DNA from: Antedon bifida
Lineage: Eukaryota; Echinodermata; Crinoidea; Comatulida; Antedonidae
Reading direction: 5' to 3'
NCBI GenBank assembly: GCA_963402885.1
Contig: OY727097.1
Location: forward strand, 14,942,001 to 15,006,000
DNA: 64,000 nt
Made by a program: the position numbers and the translations under genes. The number at the start of each line of letters is the position of its first letter. The first letter of the stretch is position 1. Below the pieces are notes generated by a model. That model saw only the letters and a program-made list of their open reading frames with translations. It ran no database searches and had not been told where the DNA came from. Shown piece by piece: positions 23,983 through 35,500 of the stretch.

Positions 23983-26030
23983 TTCCCACGAAAGATAAAA
24001 AAAAATATCGTTCGGTTCGAGCACGGGGGATTAGAAATTCGTTGGATTTTCTAAGGAGCATACTGTGAGAACGAGAATTAATAGGATACCACTCTTTGAT
24101 GGAATTGGAACAGACGCATCGATGTGCAAATTCTTTACATAATTTAATTCTTCTCGTATCAAGCGTCTGAAGATTAGTACTTTTAAGTGCGTTAAGATAT
24201 GTGTCGTACTTAGGTTCCAATATAATCCGAAGCGCTCTTTTTTAAATTCGCTCAATCATGAGAGACTATTTTATAGTAATACAACTATGCCACGCTGTTG
24301 AGGCCTACTCGACAATAGGACGAACGTACCCCACATAAACGGACACCAAATCGCAAGCAGAAATTCCCAAACGCTTGAAACGATTAAGCATATATAATCT
24401 ACGGCTACTATTAGAAATCATATTGCTAACAAGAGTATCCCATCTTAAATTTGCTTGTATAGGGATACGGATAATTTTTATTTCATGCACAAAATCCAGC
24501 AATTTACCACCTATAACTAAGTTTGGAGGATCGGGAGGGTGTTTTTTAAAACAGACTTGCAAGGCTTTACATTTTGATGGATTGAGTTTGAGAAAGTTGT
24601 GACTAGCCCAGTTATCTAGATCACAGACGTCAGAATAAAAAAAAGTGGGATCGCTAGCACGACGGACCTCAAGAAGGCTAATATCGTCAACATACTTAAA
24701 TTTAGATGATTGGGCGTTTACGGCAGCATCGTTAATTATAACGTTAAAAATAATTGGTCCAAACTTAGTACCATGAGAGACGCCACAAGAGAGCGTTACC
24801 CATTCAGAGTGGGTGGGATGTAAGGTTGGAAGGTAGGCTGGTATCTTATGGCGTTCAATCGGGCGGCTATTATGTGAGATTGAGGCAAAACTCTGATTGA
24901 TTGCCTTAGCAATTTCAAAGTTGTCCCTTTGGGGGACTCCGGGGACTGAAATGTTGGGATGGAATTGTAATTTATTGCTCATAATTTGGATTCCTTTTTG
25001 CCAATTGGATGGATCATTCTTTTTTAAATTTGAAAGGTGGTCTTGATAAAGGATTTTTTGCTAATATGATAGAGAAAATGATTTTGTTTCTAAGGAAGCG
25101 CCACAGGTACGTTTTATTTTGGCAAAAGGCTACTTGGCGCTTTTTAATGACAATCTTAATTTCTAGGATCATCCAAGGTTTTCATTAGTATGCATTTTAG
25201 AAGTTTTTAGTGAAAAGTGAGTGTTAATATAGTGCTATTGACTGTACGAAAAAATAAATCAGCCTTAGCTTGGGGTGACTTAGCTTCTAGGACGTCAACC
25301 CAAGATTGGCCAGTTATCCACCTCCCAAATTCAAACATACGATGCTTAGGCAAAGGTCTAAAATACTTTTCCTAATACTACCATTTAATTTAAGGCCGCT
25401 CGGGGCCCAAAAAACAGTATTATGGTCATTATTACAAATTGATGCACCAACAACTGGTTTACAATAAACGTTATTAATGTTAGTAACAATAATGTCCAAA
25501 ATAGCAAGTTCACGTGTAGGTGTCACGAACACTTGTTTCATAGAGTGAGCACAAAATGGGGTTGATATCAACTCTGTTAAAATCGCCCAGTATGACGAAA
25601 CCAATTTCCGGGTATATTGTCTTTAACTGATCAACAGTAAAAATTATGTGGTCAACTAGCAATTGCTGATGTTCATATTTTGGAGGTATATAAACAGCAC
25701 AGACAGCGATCGCAGACACCTTGCGTGGGAGTCGGTAAGGACGAACAAACAGCCACAAACATTCAAGAACATTGGGAATAATAACATCTTTAATCGGCGT
25801 TGCATGCAGGATATTGTCCGTTACGTAGACGGCAACTCCGCCACCAGTTTTTTCCTCTCTTAATTTAGTGAAAACATTGAAGCCATCAATTGATAAGAAA
25901 TTTGTCGAGATTGAATTCGACTGCCATGTTTCTGTTACAACAGCTATATCAACAGGGCATATACAGTTATTCTTAATAACGGCTTCTAATTCGTCAATTT
26001 TGTTGAGTACGGAGCGAGTGTTTGTAAGTA
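23983..26030 (-). pseudogene. Internally deleted CR1/jockey-type LINE (endonuclease and partial RT)
   Basis: Minus-strand translation gives, in order: TNTRSVLNKIDEL and VTETW (endonuclease start, about 26010-25920), GGGVAVYVTD (about 25830), FVILGDFNRVD (about 25590), then after frameshifts the region 24982-24305. That region reads INQSFASIS and RHKIPAYLP, then jumps directly to SEWVTLSCGVSHGTKFGPI and KYVDDISLLE. In complete relatives about 190 residues separate those last two blocks, including the FxD catalytic aspartate. An in-frame deletion has removed them. The YVDD catalytic box survives (about 24683-24697). The carboxy-terminal block ends RARTERY near 24006. The product could not reverse transcribe. 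Its end coincides with the tandem-duplication boundary. Confidence 0.8.
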
Positions 26031-26034
26031 AAAC

Positions 26035-26105
26035 AAGGCCATATACATGGCTGCAGTCGCGTGCTCAAGTTATTGTTTACCGACCAACCGACCGACCAAC
26101 CGACT
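26035..26105 (+). mobile_element. CCGA-repeat element, copy 2 (partial)
   Basis: Starts AAGGCCATATACATGGCTGC and AGTCGCGTGCTCAAG, then a CCGA/CCAA run. The far end (GACATAG...GACTAAAAA) is missing. It abuts the 5' edge of the LINE remnant. Confidence 0.55.
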
Positions 26106-26279
26106 GAAATTGCTGAACATGTTTAAAAATGTTGAAACCAAATTTGATTTAATTGTGATTCATGCTTGTGAAGATATGACTACAAACGTGATTTCGGTAA
26201 ATCGTGCGTAGACCGCGTAATTTTTGATTGCGTACCGTGAAAAACATGGACTTTAGCTAGATGAAACTGATATCCAGAC

Positions 26280-26366
26280 AAGGCCATATACAAGTTAGTG
26301 TTTACCGACCGACCGACCGACCGACCAACCGACCGACCGACATAGCGAGTTGCACGCGACTAAAAA
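26280..26366 (+). mobile_element. CCGA-repeat element, copy 3
   Basis: Starts AAGGCCATATACAAGTTAGT, lacking the usual TGGCTGCAGTCGCGTGC. It carries the longest (CCGA)n run of the window and ends GAGTTGCACGCGACTAAAAA. Confidence 0.55.
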
Positions 26367-26684
26367 CAGGTAGACCACCAACGGTGTTGGGAGCGAAATG
26401 AAAAGTGTTCTTACCCAAATCCGCCAGATGCTTGAGAGATCGTGTTTACATATATTATTAAATTAGCATTAGGCCTACGTATCATGGAGTTGGCATCACG
26501 AAAATTAGCGATATGTCCATAGCACGAAGAAACAACACGTATTCTACGCTTAGTACCACCACGTTGGCCTCGTTTTCTTAGCTTAACCCGCTTGCAGGTG
26601 GTACGCAAATAGTTCGTCGAGTTCACGTTGTTCCACATGTGCACTACGCTGCTCCCGTGGTATGCATGACATTTAAACAAGATA

Positions 26685-27090
26685 CAAGATAACTTTATTG
26701 TCAAATAGTTCATCAAAGAAAAATTTATAATTGGTTTTTCTCATGGCAACTTAATATAAAAATAGAATAAAATCAGTAAAATGTTAAAACACAAAGTAAA
26801 ATACAGAGAACTGTAAAATATGTACAGATAAGGATAAATGCTATCTGGTGTTCCCAGGTGTTCGAAAATACAATTATTTGTGTTTGTCGTCATTATATTT
26901 AAATATACATTGTGGGACAAGTCGGTACCGTGCTGTCCGTAACATTGATATTACTCTTAGTCTACACCCAGTACGATTAAACACGAAGGATGTACGGAGT
27001 GGATGAGTATCATCGTTCATAATTGCAATTCTTTTCTGTTCCACACTGTAAAAACTGGCGTTGTATTTTAACACGTTGTGATGTTTAATT
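26685..27090 (-). pseudogene. LINE 3' end with carboxy-terminal block (Rex1/L2-like)
   Basis: Minus-strand translation from about 27060 gives YSVEQKRIAIMNDDTHPLRT, then GCRLRVISMLRTARYRLVP. This fits the terminal R-I-x-x-D-x-THPL and S-G-R-R-x-R-V...NSFVP blocks of Rex1/L2-type LINEs. The 3' UTR ends in CAATAAAGTTATCTTGTATC, a typical terminus for this group. Orientation matches the LINE at 28705-30705, which lacks exactly this end. Confidence 0.6.
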
Positions 27091-27215
27091 ATCAACGGTA
27101 GGTGTTAAAATAGCATATTATTAACACTTGGTGTGTTATCAGTGCCGTTAAATTTTAACACCATGGTGTTTATAACGATCATTGTATTTTAAAATAAAGT
27201 TTTACATGGGAAATA

Positions 27216-27248
27216 ATATACATATATACATATATACATATATACATA
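27216..27248. repeat. CATATATA microsatellite
   Basis: Four units of a CATATATA-type repeat (ACATATATACATATATACAT and on). Confidence 0.7.
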
Positions 27249-27419
27249 CCTATGCTATGATAGGCCTTATTCATTTTAGTGATTTAAAAACATTGGTAAA
27301 CCTATGAATATGAATTTCAGAGCTACGAATATCTCAGATTTTTTCCTGTTTTGTTATATTTACTCCGTGAAAATATTTTATTAACGCATGACGTTTAAAG
27401 TACTCGTTGAAGTTTCTCA

Positions 27420-27570
27420 CTGTTTAACGCATAGCGCTTGCAGATAAGTCACATGATCACGCGTCGCGCGCGAGCGAGAGGCCGGCCTGTTAGAGATTCA
27501 GGCGCCATTGTTTTCCATTGGTGAGGAGCGAGAGAATCGGAGATCACAATCACTAATCACATCAATATTC
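27420..27570 (+). promoter_or_regulatory. CpG-rich promoter-like stretch with possible 5' exon
   Basis: The CpG-dense run CGCGTCGCGCGCGAGCGAG stands out against AT-rich surroundings. It is followed by CAGGCGCCATTGTTTTCC, a YY1-like GCCAT context, and a possible donor CATTG/GTGAGG at about 27520. A second CpG-rich patch lies at 27760-27800 (CCGCGCGCGCCTTTTGGCGC). The position is about 0.7 kb upstream of the plus-strand exon at 28193. I infer a promoter and untranslated first exon. Transcription start and splicing are unproven. Confidence 0.4.
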
Positions 27571-27837
27571 TTTCATCGTATAGGTAATTGTTATCTGTAT
27601 TTTGAACTACTGATAGTTTTATCATGTTTTGGTCGTAGTTCGAATATGAAGGATATTTGTCATTATGGCCTAGCTAGGATCTCCTATTATTTAACTGTAA
27701 CATAGATTAGGCTAGGCCTGATGGACCCGTGCGTTCGCCATACTACTTTCTTACACACAGCCGCGCGCGCCTTTTGGCGCATGTCCTCTCTCCCCGAGTT
27801 TATGGTCCGGTCGCATTTGGACAGTCAGACATTAGAA

Positions 27838-27960
27838 CTAGGCCTAGGCCGGGTATATAGGCACTAGCTAGACTAGGCCTAGGCCTATACTATGTTCAGA
27901 AAATCTAGGCTTGGCCACCTATAGAATAGGCACTAGGCTAGGCCTATTAGAGTATAGTAT
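27838..27960. repeat. AGGCCTA-rich cluster
   Basis: Repeated TAGGCCTAGGCC, CTAGGCTAGGCCTA and related words. The same words are scattered through the window (4350, 4810, 40150-40200). Confidence 0.6.
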
Positions 27961-28192
27961 ATTATTAATATGCCTGCCTACTCCTTGCCTGCCGGGCTAC
28001 CTAGCCTATTTAAAAATAAATGGGTCATATGACCAATTCAAATTTGAGCCCCTACTAGCTAGGCCAGTCTACTTCTAAGGTCCATACATTTTTTTATTAG
28101 TTTATCAGGCCCCCCGCGAAATTACGATTTTTTAAAATTGTTTTTAAATTGTTTTTAATTTAAATTTTTTTATTAATTTATTTTATTTTGAG

Positions 28193-28297
28193 GTAGCTGA
28201 GGATGATTCGATTAGACTACTAGACATCCTAGAGAAGAAGGTTGCTGTTGTCAAAGGGAAAGGTACCAGATCCAAGACCGTCATGACAATGTTGGAA
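28193..28297 (+). CDS. Exon of an unrecognised gene (35 residues)
   Basis: A pyrimidine-rich tract ending TTATTTTGAG precedes the exon, and GAA/GTAGGTG closes it. The 105-bp exon is open in one frame: VAEDDSIRLLDILEKKVAVV, then KGKGTRSKTVMTMLE. It is charged and probably helical, with no membrane segment. It joins in phase 0 to the exon at 28512, giving TMLE-VEEIDV without a frame change. Compositional contrast with the flanks and matched splice phases argue for a real coding exon. I do not recognise the family and assign no function. No start codon is visible, so an upstream exon is expected. Confidence 0.5.
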
Positions 28298-28511
28298 GTA
28301 GGTGATTAGCAATAACACATTGATTTATGTATAGTTTGATTTTCGCTCCGAGTCTTAATTGTGTAGCGAGCTATATAAAAACTGACATATTATAATATTA
28401 ATAAAATATAATATCCACCTGACCATGCATCAGTTAGATATGCTTAAAAGTGACTCTCAATCAAATAAAATAACTGAAAATGAAATCAATTTACATTTCC
28501 TTATATTTCAG

Positions 28512-28727
28512 GTAGAGGAAATAGACGTATCAGATGACGTTCTGGCTGAAAAGCTTCAAGACAAAAGTCCTCTTGCCCTACGCATTGTGTGTATGGACGG
28601 CAGTACAAAGATATTTATTGTTGGTGAAGGGCAGTTTATAAACTTTCAAGGGCACACTGTTCCAAACATTCTCTACCAAAGTAAAAAAACGCAAAGCAAT
28701 GATCGCATTCATCGAAGTAACCGTTAG
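28512..28727 (+). CDS. Second exon of the unrecognised gene, possibly terminal or broken
   Basis: A strong acceptor, CCTTATATTTCAG, precedes GTAGAGGAAATAGACG. The frame reads VEEIDVSDDVLAEKLQDKS, PLALRIVCMDGSTKIFIVGE, GQFINFQGHTVPNILYQ and then a low-complexity tail (SKKTQSND...) to a stop at 28727. The first 56 residues look like a compact alpha/beta domain. The tail reads antisense through a LINE whose similarity starts at about 28705. So either the exon naturally ends near 28680 (CCAAA/GTAAAA is a possible donor) or the gene was cut by that junction. A methionine at 28425 belongs to the intron. Product unknown. Confidence 0.5.
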   Translation, partial: VEEIDVSDDVLAEKLQDKSPLALRIVCMDGSTKIFIVGEGQFINFQGHTVPNILYQSKKTQSNDRIHRSNR

Positions 28728-30705
28728 GTTTGTCTGACATGAAACCCGCTATTACAGTATCATCTGCATACTTGATGATGGAGCATTTAGGGTCTTCACA
28801 TAAAATGGGGGATAATACACAGCCTTGTGGGGCGCCTGTGCTGACTTTACTTTAGATTGCACATCTTCTATCTTAACATACTGTGGTCGTTCCCTAAGGT
28901 AACTGATAAGCCATAACAACATTTTATTATTGACATTTAATTTATACAATTTATCGATAAGTAAGTGAGACTGGATACAATTGACTGGATACAATTGAAA
29001 GCACTGGAAAGATCTGATGAAAGATCTTGTATCTACTACTACTATCAGTATACACCATCACTGCATCATCTACACCTCTGTCTTGACTATATGCAAACTG
29101 ATTAACATCATTATCAATATCATCATTCGACATAATCATTTTAAGCATTATTCTTTCCAAACATTTCATTGGATTTGGTGTCAAAGCTATGGGACGGTAA
29201 TCGTTTAAGGAAGTAATTTGTTTAGTTTTAGGCAATGGTGCTATTAATAAAGTCTTCCAAATATTTGGGATAACTGCAGTATCAATAGTACGTTGGAAAA
29301 AAGTTGTAAATACTGGAGAGAGTTGGTGACCACAAAACTTCAGCACTTTATTGCTAATACCGTCAGGACCCGTAGCTTTATTCACCTTAACACCTGAGAA
29401 CACCTGCCCGACTAAAGTTTCATCAATACTTAAAATAGTGGATTCTTTATTGGTTTCGTTTTCTAATGACCTTATTTTATCGCTAAAATCATGTTTATCA
29501 AATCGGCAGTAAAATTCGTTTAGGTCATTTGCGAGTTTAAAATTGAAATTGTTAGTATTACTACTATCATTACTTTGTTTACAGTTAAAACCAGACATTG
29601 TTCGCATTGCCTTCCATGCTCCGCGGCTATCACAGTTCTTAAATTTATTTTCAAGAGTTCTACCATATTCAGCTTTACCGGATTTGATTAACTTGTTGAT
29701 TTCTTTTTGTTTCAGTTTAACAAAACTGCTTTTGCTATCTGCAAAAGCCCGTTGTTTCTCAATTAATAGCAGTCTTATGTTTCTGGACATCCATGGTTTG
29801 CTATTTGCGTACACCTTCTTGTATTTGATCGGGATCACATTTCCAACACAATATTTAATGTACTCATTTACAGCAGTAACATTAGTGTCGATATTATTAT
29901 CGTCGAACACCGACCAGTCCGTACATTCGAAGCAACCGCGTAATGTATCCACTGCATCTTCCGTCCAGGCGCGGTATTCAATTGTGATTGGCTTGAATCT
30001 TTTAAAACGTTGTCTGTATTTCGGCAGCATACACATTGTATTATGATCAGATGCTCTAGTGGCACTCGCGATTTCACATTATATTTACACTTAATGTTTT
30101 TGTCTAAGATCGTAGTGCCTCTAGTTGGTTTGGTAATATACTGCACATAACCCGGATAGCTAAAGCGGCATTTGTTAAAATCACCCAGTACGAGTTTATT
30201 GGAATCCGGTCATTTACTTTTCGAGATCGTTTAACCTGCGTCTTAGCTCTTTGTTTGCAATCGCCTCATTTGCATTTGGGTGTATGTAGCCAACAACAAC
30301 AAATACCTGGGTAAATTCACACGGCAAATAAAATGGCCGCAAACCAACTATAATTAACTCTATGTCGGGTGAACAATAACGTTCTCGGATGAATTATTGC
30401 ACAATTTATTGTTGAAGTAAAGACATACACCACCACCTCTGTTTCTGTCCGATTCACTGGTTCTGTCACCTCTAATAAGCTCATAATTTGGTATGTGTAA
30501 TGCACTATCGGGAACGTCTACCCCCAGCCAGGTCTCGCTAAAACACATTAAATTAACATTACGAAACTCCTGTAAATATCTCAGATTACTGCTAATTTCA
30601 TCAATCTTATTTGGTAGCGATCTAACGTTTGCAAGAATGATGGAGGGGAGTGGACTCTTATTATCACTTTTCCTAATTTTTACCCGAGCCCTAAGGAACT
30701 TTTAA
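28705..30705 (-). pseudogene. Rex1/L2-type LINE, 3'-truncated and frameshifted
   Basis: Minus-strand blocks in order: PSIILANVRSLPNKIDEI (about 30650), MCFSETWLGVDVPDSALHIP and NRGGGVCLYFNNKLC (endonuclease), VQYITKPTRGTTILDK (about 30120), then a 361-codon frame from 30036 to 28951. That frame has NKATGPDGISNKVLK, NIWKTLLIAPLPK, LNDYRPIALTPNPMKCLERI and FAYSQDRGVDDAV (RT fingers). Small duplications near 29000-29030 disrupt the DLSSAFN catalytic block. After further shifts come SHLLIDKLYKLNVNNKML, GAPQGCVLSPIL and KYADDTVIAGFM (YADD at about 28760-28771). Similarity stops at about 28705, before the thumb and 3' UTR. That 3' truncation is unusual for a LINE and implies later rearrangement. 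Confidence 0.8.
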
Positions 30706-30734
30706 AGTTAAAACAGCCCCAAGTCATATATATT

Positions 30735-32425
30735 ATGATAAAGTGGTGTTTGCGTTTGAACTGGCAGTTACGACAAAAAATGTATCCAAGCTCCAAAATG
30801 TGTTCAGGTAACATATTTTGGCTGCTAAATTCTTAACTATTGGTTTCATTTTGCCGTTAAAGATGTATTGTCCCCCTGAAAAATATTTTTTTTCAATTTT
30901 TGTTGTTGAATATGCCATTTTAATGTCACATAATAGTTATTGACTTCGATCAAAAATTGGATCAAAAAAAAAATTATTTACCTGAAAAAACTGGAATTTA
31001 AAGCAAAAAAACGGTCAAATTGGCTGCCAGCCAATGGATTTTTGGTTGAATTTAACCATTTTTCATGTTATTTTATAAGTGAAAACATTATTTTTTTCCG
31101 TTTTTTTTTCTATGGAAGTGATTCACTTGATTAAAACTACAAAATAACCTATTCAAAGTCTGATTTAATTAATCTTCATTTTTCATGTTTTTGGGGGACA
31201 ATACATCTTTAATGGGAGGGGATACGTTTAAAAAAAATGTTTTAACAAATCAAATGGATACCTCGATCATACCTATTAAGTGTACCATTTTCATAAAATA
31301 GTGTTGCTCTGTAGGCTACATAACAATACAATACAAAAACAGAAAAATCACCATTAAAAAACATTCAGTGCTCTAAATGGTAAAAACTATTACGGAATCT
31401 ATTTGCACGAGGGGTGATGGACCGCTTCCTTAAAAAATAGTGCATATGAGATGGGTTGGGTTTTGCAAAATCAAATGTGTTTTCTTAGTAGAGTGATCTA
31501 TAATCAATCAAATTGAGATCTGCTCAATTCTAAGTATACGAGAAGCATAATTAACCATACATTTGAGCTCCAACTTATTCTTACATGTGGTCCCGGTAAA
31601 CCATGCAACAATGAAAAAAAGTGAGAATACTTTCAATGACCGATTTATATTTAAAAAAACATAAGCCTAATGGGAGGTTTAACTTCAAAATATGCAAAAA
31701 GTAAAAACGTTGAGCATGGGCCTTTTTGATAGCCTTAGTAATAATACTTATTGTCGTGCCATTTAAGATCTCTAGTGCTTTATTTACAATGTAAATTCCA
31801 GAGTGGGTATTTCATATTGTAGGTGATTTACATTTGTGTGTTTTAATTATTTCGAGTGTTTCACCTGCTTTGATAGAAACTATATACCCTAATGAGTTGA
31901 AAATGTAAACATATTAGTGTATTGGTAAACACATGATGTACTGCAAACCAAAATAGTGTATTTGTGTACATAATTAGGTGACATTTGTAATTGAGACCGT
32001 TTTATTTGACACGAAAAAGCATGTGAAGTCCTAAAAAACGTACGTAATCATATTTAATGTAGGCCTAGTACATTTTGAATGTTGACATGACATGATAAAC
32101 AATAAACATATTCCTTCTAACAGAGTTCAACTTAGATTTTTCTCGGGTTACTTGGATTTCGTTCTTAAATACGGTGTATTGCCATGTTTTCTCTACAGGT
32201 CGATATTACATAGTTTGGGTACGGAAAAATTTCTCTTAGTATTACATGGCAAAACCGTGGCTTAAAAATATATTGTTTATTATAAAACATAGACCTTTGC
32301 AAAAACACTACTTAATTAAAATATACATTTGCATTAGCTGTACGTGAGTGCAAAACATCTGAATGAATATGTATTTACAAAAAGTTAAAATTATGTTTTC
32401 TAGAATTGTTGTTTTTTTTAGACCA
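30735..32425. repeat. Diverged segmental copy, matches 43321-44780
   Basis: Shares TTTGAACTGGCAGTTACGAC, TTCAGGTAACA, TGCTAAATTCTTA, GTGTTGCTCTGTA, CGGAATCTATT, ACATGTGGTCCCGGTAAAC, TTATTATAAAA and ATTATGTTTTCT in the same order with 43321-44780. The first part also matches 38395-38640. It is interrupted by the TTAA element at 30861-31208. No exon was recognised in it. Confidence 0.7.
30861..31208. mobile_element. TTAA-flanked MITE (piggyBac-like), copy 1
   Basis: Ends AGATGTATTGTCCCC and GGGGACAATACATCT are perfect inverted repeats. TTAA lies on both sides (30857-30860 and 31209-31212). Related copies at 38524 and 43459 lack the insert and read (C/G)TTACTTGGAGG. TTAA target sites are characteristic of piggyBac. 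The 348-bp interior has no transposase. Confidence 0.75.
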
Positions 32426-32535
32426 CACTAATTAAGTGGTTGGTGTAACTTCACATTAAACCGTAGGTCCAGTGTACACAGTTATAACCTGTGTGCACTT
32501 TAACGAACCCAGTTCATTATTCGAAACGGCCGTAC

Positions 32536-33121
32536 TTTCAAAAGCCCGATTGTTCTTCATCTAATTAGTGGACCTCCTGTAAGCAGCCATCTCACGTGAG
32601 CGGCTGCGGCAAATTTGGTTACAACACATTAGATTGTTTGTATGGTAAATTACCTCCCGTAAGCGGCCACCCAAAAAATCGTATTGACTTTTGACAACAA
32701 GGCCATATACATGGCTGCATTCGCGTGCGCAAATTTTAGTTAGTGTTTACCGACCGACCAACCGACCGACCGACATAGTGAGCTGTAGAGTCGCGTTTTG
32801 CACGCGACTAAAAATGCAATGTTGATACTTATATTGTGCTTTATTATTAGCTTTATTTCGAAGCGGTTTTAAAAATATTCCGGTGTTTTTTAGATGAGAT
32901 GAGAAAACTACACAGATTTTGACCAACCGACTTTTCTGAAAATCATAAATAATACTAAACCATCTGATTATAAATTAAATGGAGAATATAGAGGCTAGTA
33001 GTTCAGAAAGCCGAAAAATATCGTGCATAGTCATAATACGTGATTTTGGCCCTCTATCGGCAGAACCTCCCGTAATCGGCCACTTTTCAATTCCATAAAA
33101 TAAGGCAATTAATAGGAGTTG
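32536..33121 (+). repeat. Dispersed repeat R1, copy 2
   Basis: Aligns with 7376-7957 across its length, including the internal CCGA-repeat element. Confidence 0.65.
32699..32815 (+). mobile_element. CCGA-repeat element, copy 4 (most complete)
   Basis: Has both ends: AAGGCCATATACATGGCTGC with TTCGCGTGCG, and GTCGCGTTTTGCACGCGACT with AAAAATGC. The CGCGTGC and GCACGCG words form an inverted pair around a (CCGA)n core. Confidence 0.6.
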
Positions 33122-34914
33122 ATACCTCAGTGGTTACAACAGCCCATGTCTATAGTCTACTTTAGTTAAGTATAGTCAACAACATGAATTCCAGAAAAGT
33201 GAGTGACCTGCTACATAACCAACACTGAATGTATAGTTTTCCAAAGAATGCGCTACATTGCTAAATTAAACTAAATTTGAACTCATCAAGCCCAAAGACG
33301 TTCATTTTTTTCGCAAATACTGTAGTAGCAAATGCAAGCGTAAGCAACTGAAAAAAAGATATTTAGGCCTAGCCTAGATGTCATAAGGAAGCCCACTAAT
33401 TACAATTGTCACGGCTGATCTCTTTAGAAGATAGCAACCTACGAACCCCTCTTGCTATGGGCTTGCACTTCACCGTGAGTTATCCTCGTTAACGCTCACC
33501 CTGTAACTAAAATGAAATACACATACTCTATGACCCGAAAAAAAAATGTGTATATTGTGTCTATTCTGTGTTATACAATATTAAGTGCGAATAACCAATA
33601 AGTAAAGGTTAATATTCTATTCTGTTCCGTTTATTCAGTAAGGCCTACATTTCATTTTACTTTTCACTATGATCACACGATTACGAAATCAGCAACAGTT
33701 GACCACATAAGAATGACAATCGGTTCTTTAGTGGGCTGAATTATTAAAAATAATTGATTTAAACGGCCACCAACTGTCAGTACTCAGTTAATAAAAGTCC
33801 AAGTCCCGCTTGTACAGTGAACTTGACATGAAAACTTTTACAGATACAATATCATTTCACTATAAATCTTTGATATCATGTGTATAATAAACAACACTGG
33901 ATGTGTTTACAATTGTCATGTCACGGAAATACGATTGAGTTTCATAGGAAACAAAGTTGTAGAGATTATAAGTTTCTGAAATATACTGTAGTGCTGCTGC
34001 TGTGTTATCTGAGAAAGTTTATAATCTAATCACATTATGTGTTCAATTATCTCAACACAAATACCAATTGAAATGCCTTTTAAATATGTCTACTATAATC
34101 TTTTCCATACAAACAATGAAAACGCATATCCATCATTACTAACAAGTAAGTTATCAGGGATAGTTATGGCTTCAGGTTGATGTGCGTACTTACATTAATT
34201 GTATAAATGTTTCTTACAAAGGGACACCGCCAGACAAGTACGTCATATCACTAGTAAGTAACTTGATTCACATTTTGATTCCTGTAACTTTGATACAGCA
34301 CAGATATCGACGCGTGAACCGCAATGAAAATGTGTTTGTGAATTAGACGTTTTACTGGAATATTAAATATATATATTACTAGAAATTAGTTTGATAAAAT
34401 AAATTCTACAAAATTAGTAGGCCTAATAATTTTGTTCCCTCAGAAATTAAAATCAATAACGCATTTAATTAAAATGCTGACCGTCTTAAATTTACTTGAC
34501 ATGTTTCGATAAATAGATCATCAGAACTGAATCAAAGCCTAGAGTACTTGTATACCTACTACACTGAGTAGTTAAAGTTAAATTTAAAGTTAAATTACGT
34601 GACATGTTTCGAGAAATATATTCTCATGATAATTATTGACTCATTTAGTAGGCAACGTTCTAGCGTTATTTGAGGCCGTTTTAATCAGATTTAGAATAGG
34701 AAACTGTTGTCACTTTTTATGGTACATGTAAATAAAATACTGTGGGCAAAATACATTGCACGAGGTCCGATGGTATGCGTGACTGTGTTTAAATAAATGC
34801 TTTCAATTTTTTTATTTAAAGTTCAGTATAAGTCTATATTTATCGGCTAAATTTTATCATAGAACATTAATTTATACGAACCGCGAACGTAAGATGTACC
34901 AACGCACAGTGGGC

Positions 34915-35500
34915 AAGAATCAAAATTGTGCCAAACGTCCAAAATGGTAATGTGACAATCCAAACTTGTTAATATTGTGTTAGGAGAAGATATCTTAAAT
35001 TATATAAATCCACTAATAATTTTATGTTTGGTAAATTTTAATAGTGTCTTGTAACCATGGAAACTGTGAGAAACCATAAAATTTCAATTAAAAAGAGCAA
35101 AAAAACAACAGTTTTGATAAATTCGCTGTTATTTTTTTCTAGAAAAAAGCAATGGATTTGATACTGCATGATATTTTGTTATGTTATTAACCATATTAGG
35201 CAGTAAAAATCACCAAATGCACCAAATACCAAAAAATCGTATTTTTAAAATAAAACCATTAAAATAGTTTTGATTCACGGCAATTCTAGAAAAAATAACA
35301 GCGAATTTATCAAAACTGTTGTTTTTACTCTTTTTAAGTGAAATTTACCAAATATAAAATTATTAGTGGATTTATATAATTTAAGATGTCTTCTTCCTAA
35401 TATAATATTAAAAAGTTTGAATTGCCACATTTACCATTTTTTAACTTTTGGCACACTTTGAATTGATTCTGGCCCACTGTGCCACGGGCCAAGAGGTATT
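34915..35500. repeat. Inverted duplication with about 220-bp arms
   Basis: 34915-35135 (including TTAGGAGAAGATATCTTAAA) is the reverse complement of 35280-35500 (including TTTAAGATGTCTTCTTCCTA). The spacer of about 140 bases matches the sequence normally next to the right arm. The corresponding place in the recent duplicates (12090-12480) has no inverted arm. Confidence 0.65.

Noticed and set aside
27041..27190. TIR element starting CACTGTAAAAACTGG
   Set aside because: The start resembles common transposon ends, but I could not find the matching inverted end.
27508..27705. 65-codon frame in the CpG-rich stretch
   Set aside because: It runs across a likely donor (GTGAGG) and into intron-like sequence, so it reads as promoter or UTR rather than coding.
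29543..30046. 167-codon plus-strand frame
   Set aside because: It is antisense to the LINE reverse transcriptase, which explains its openness.
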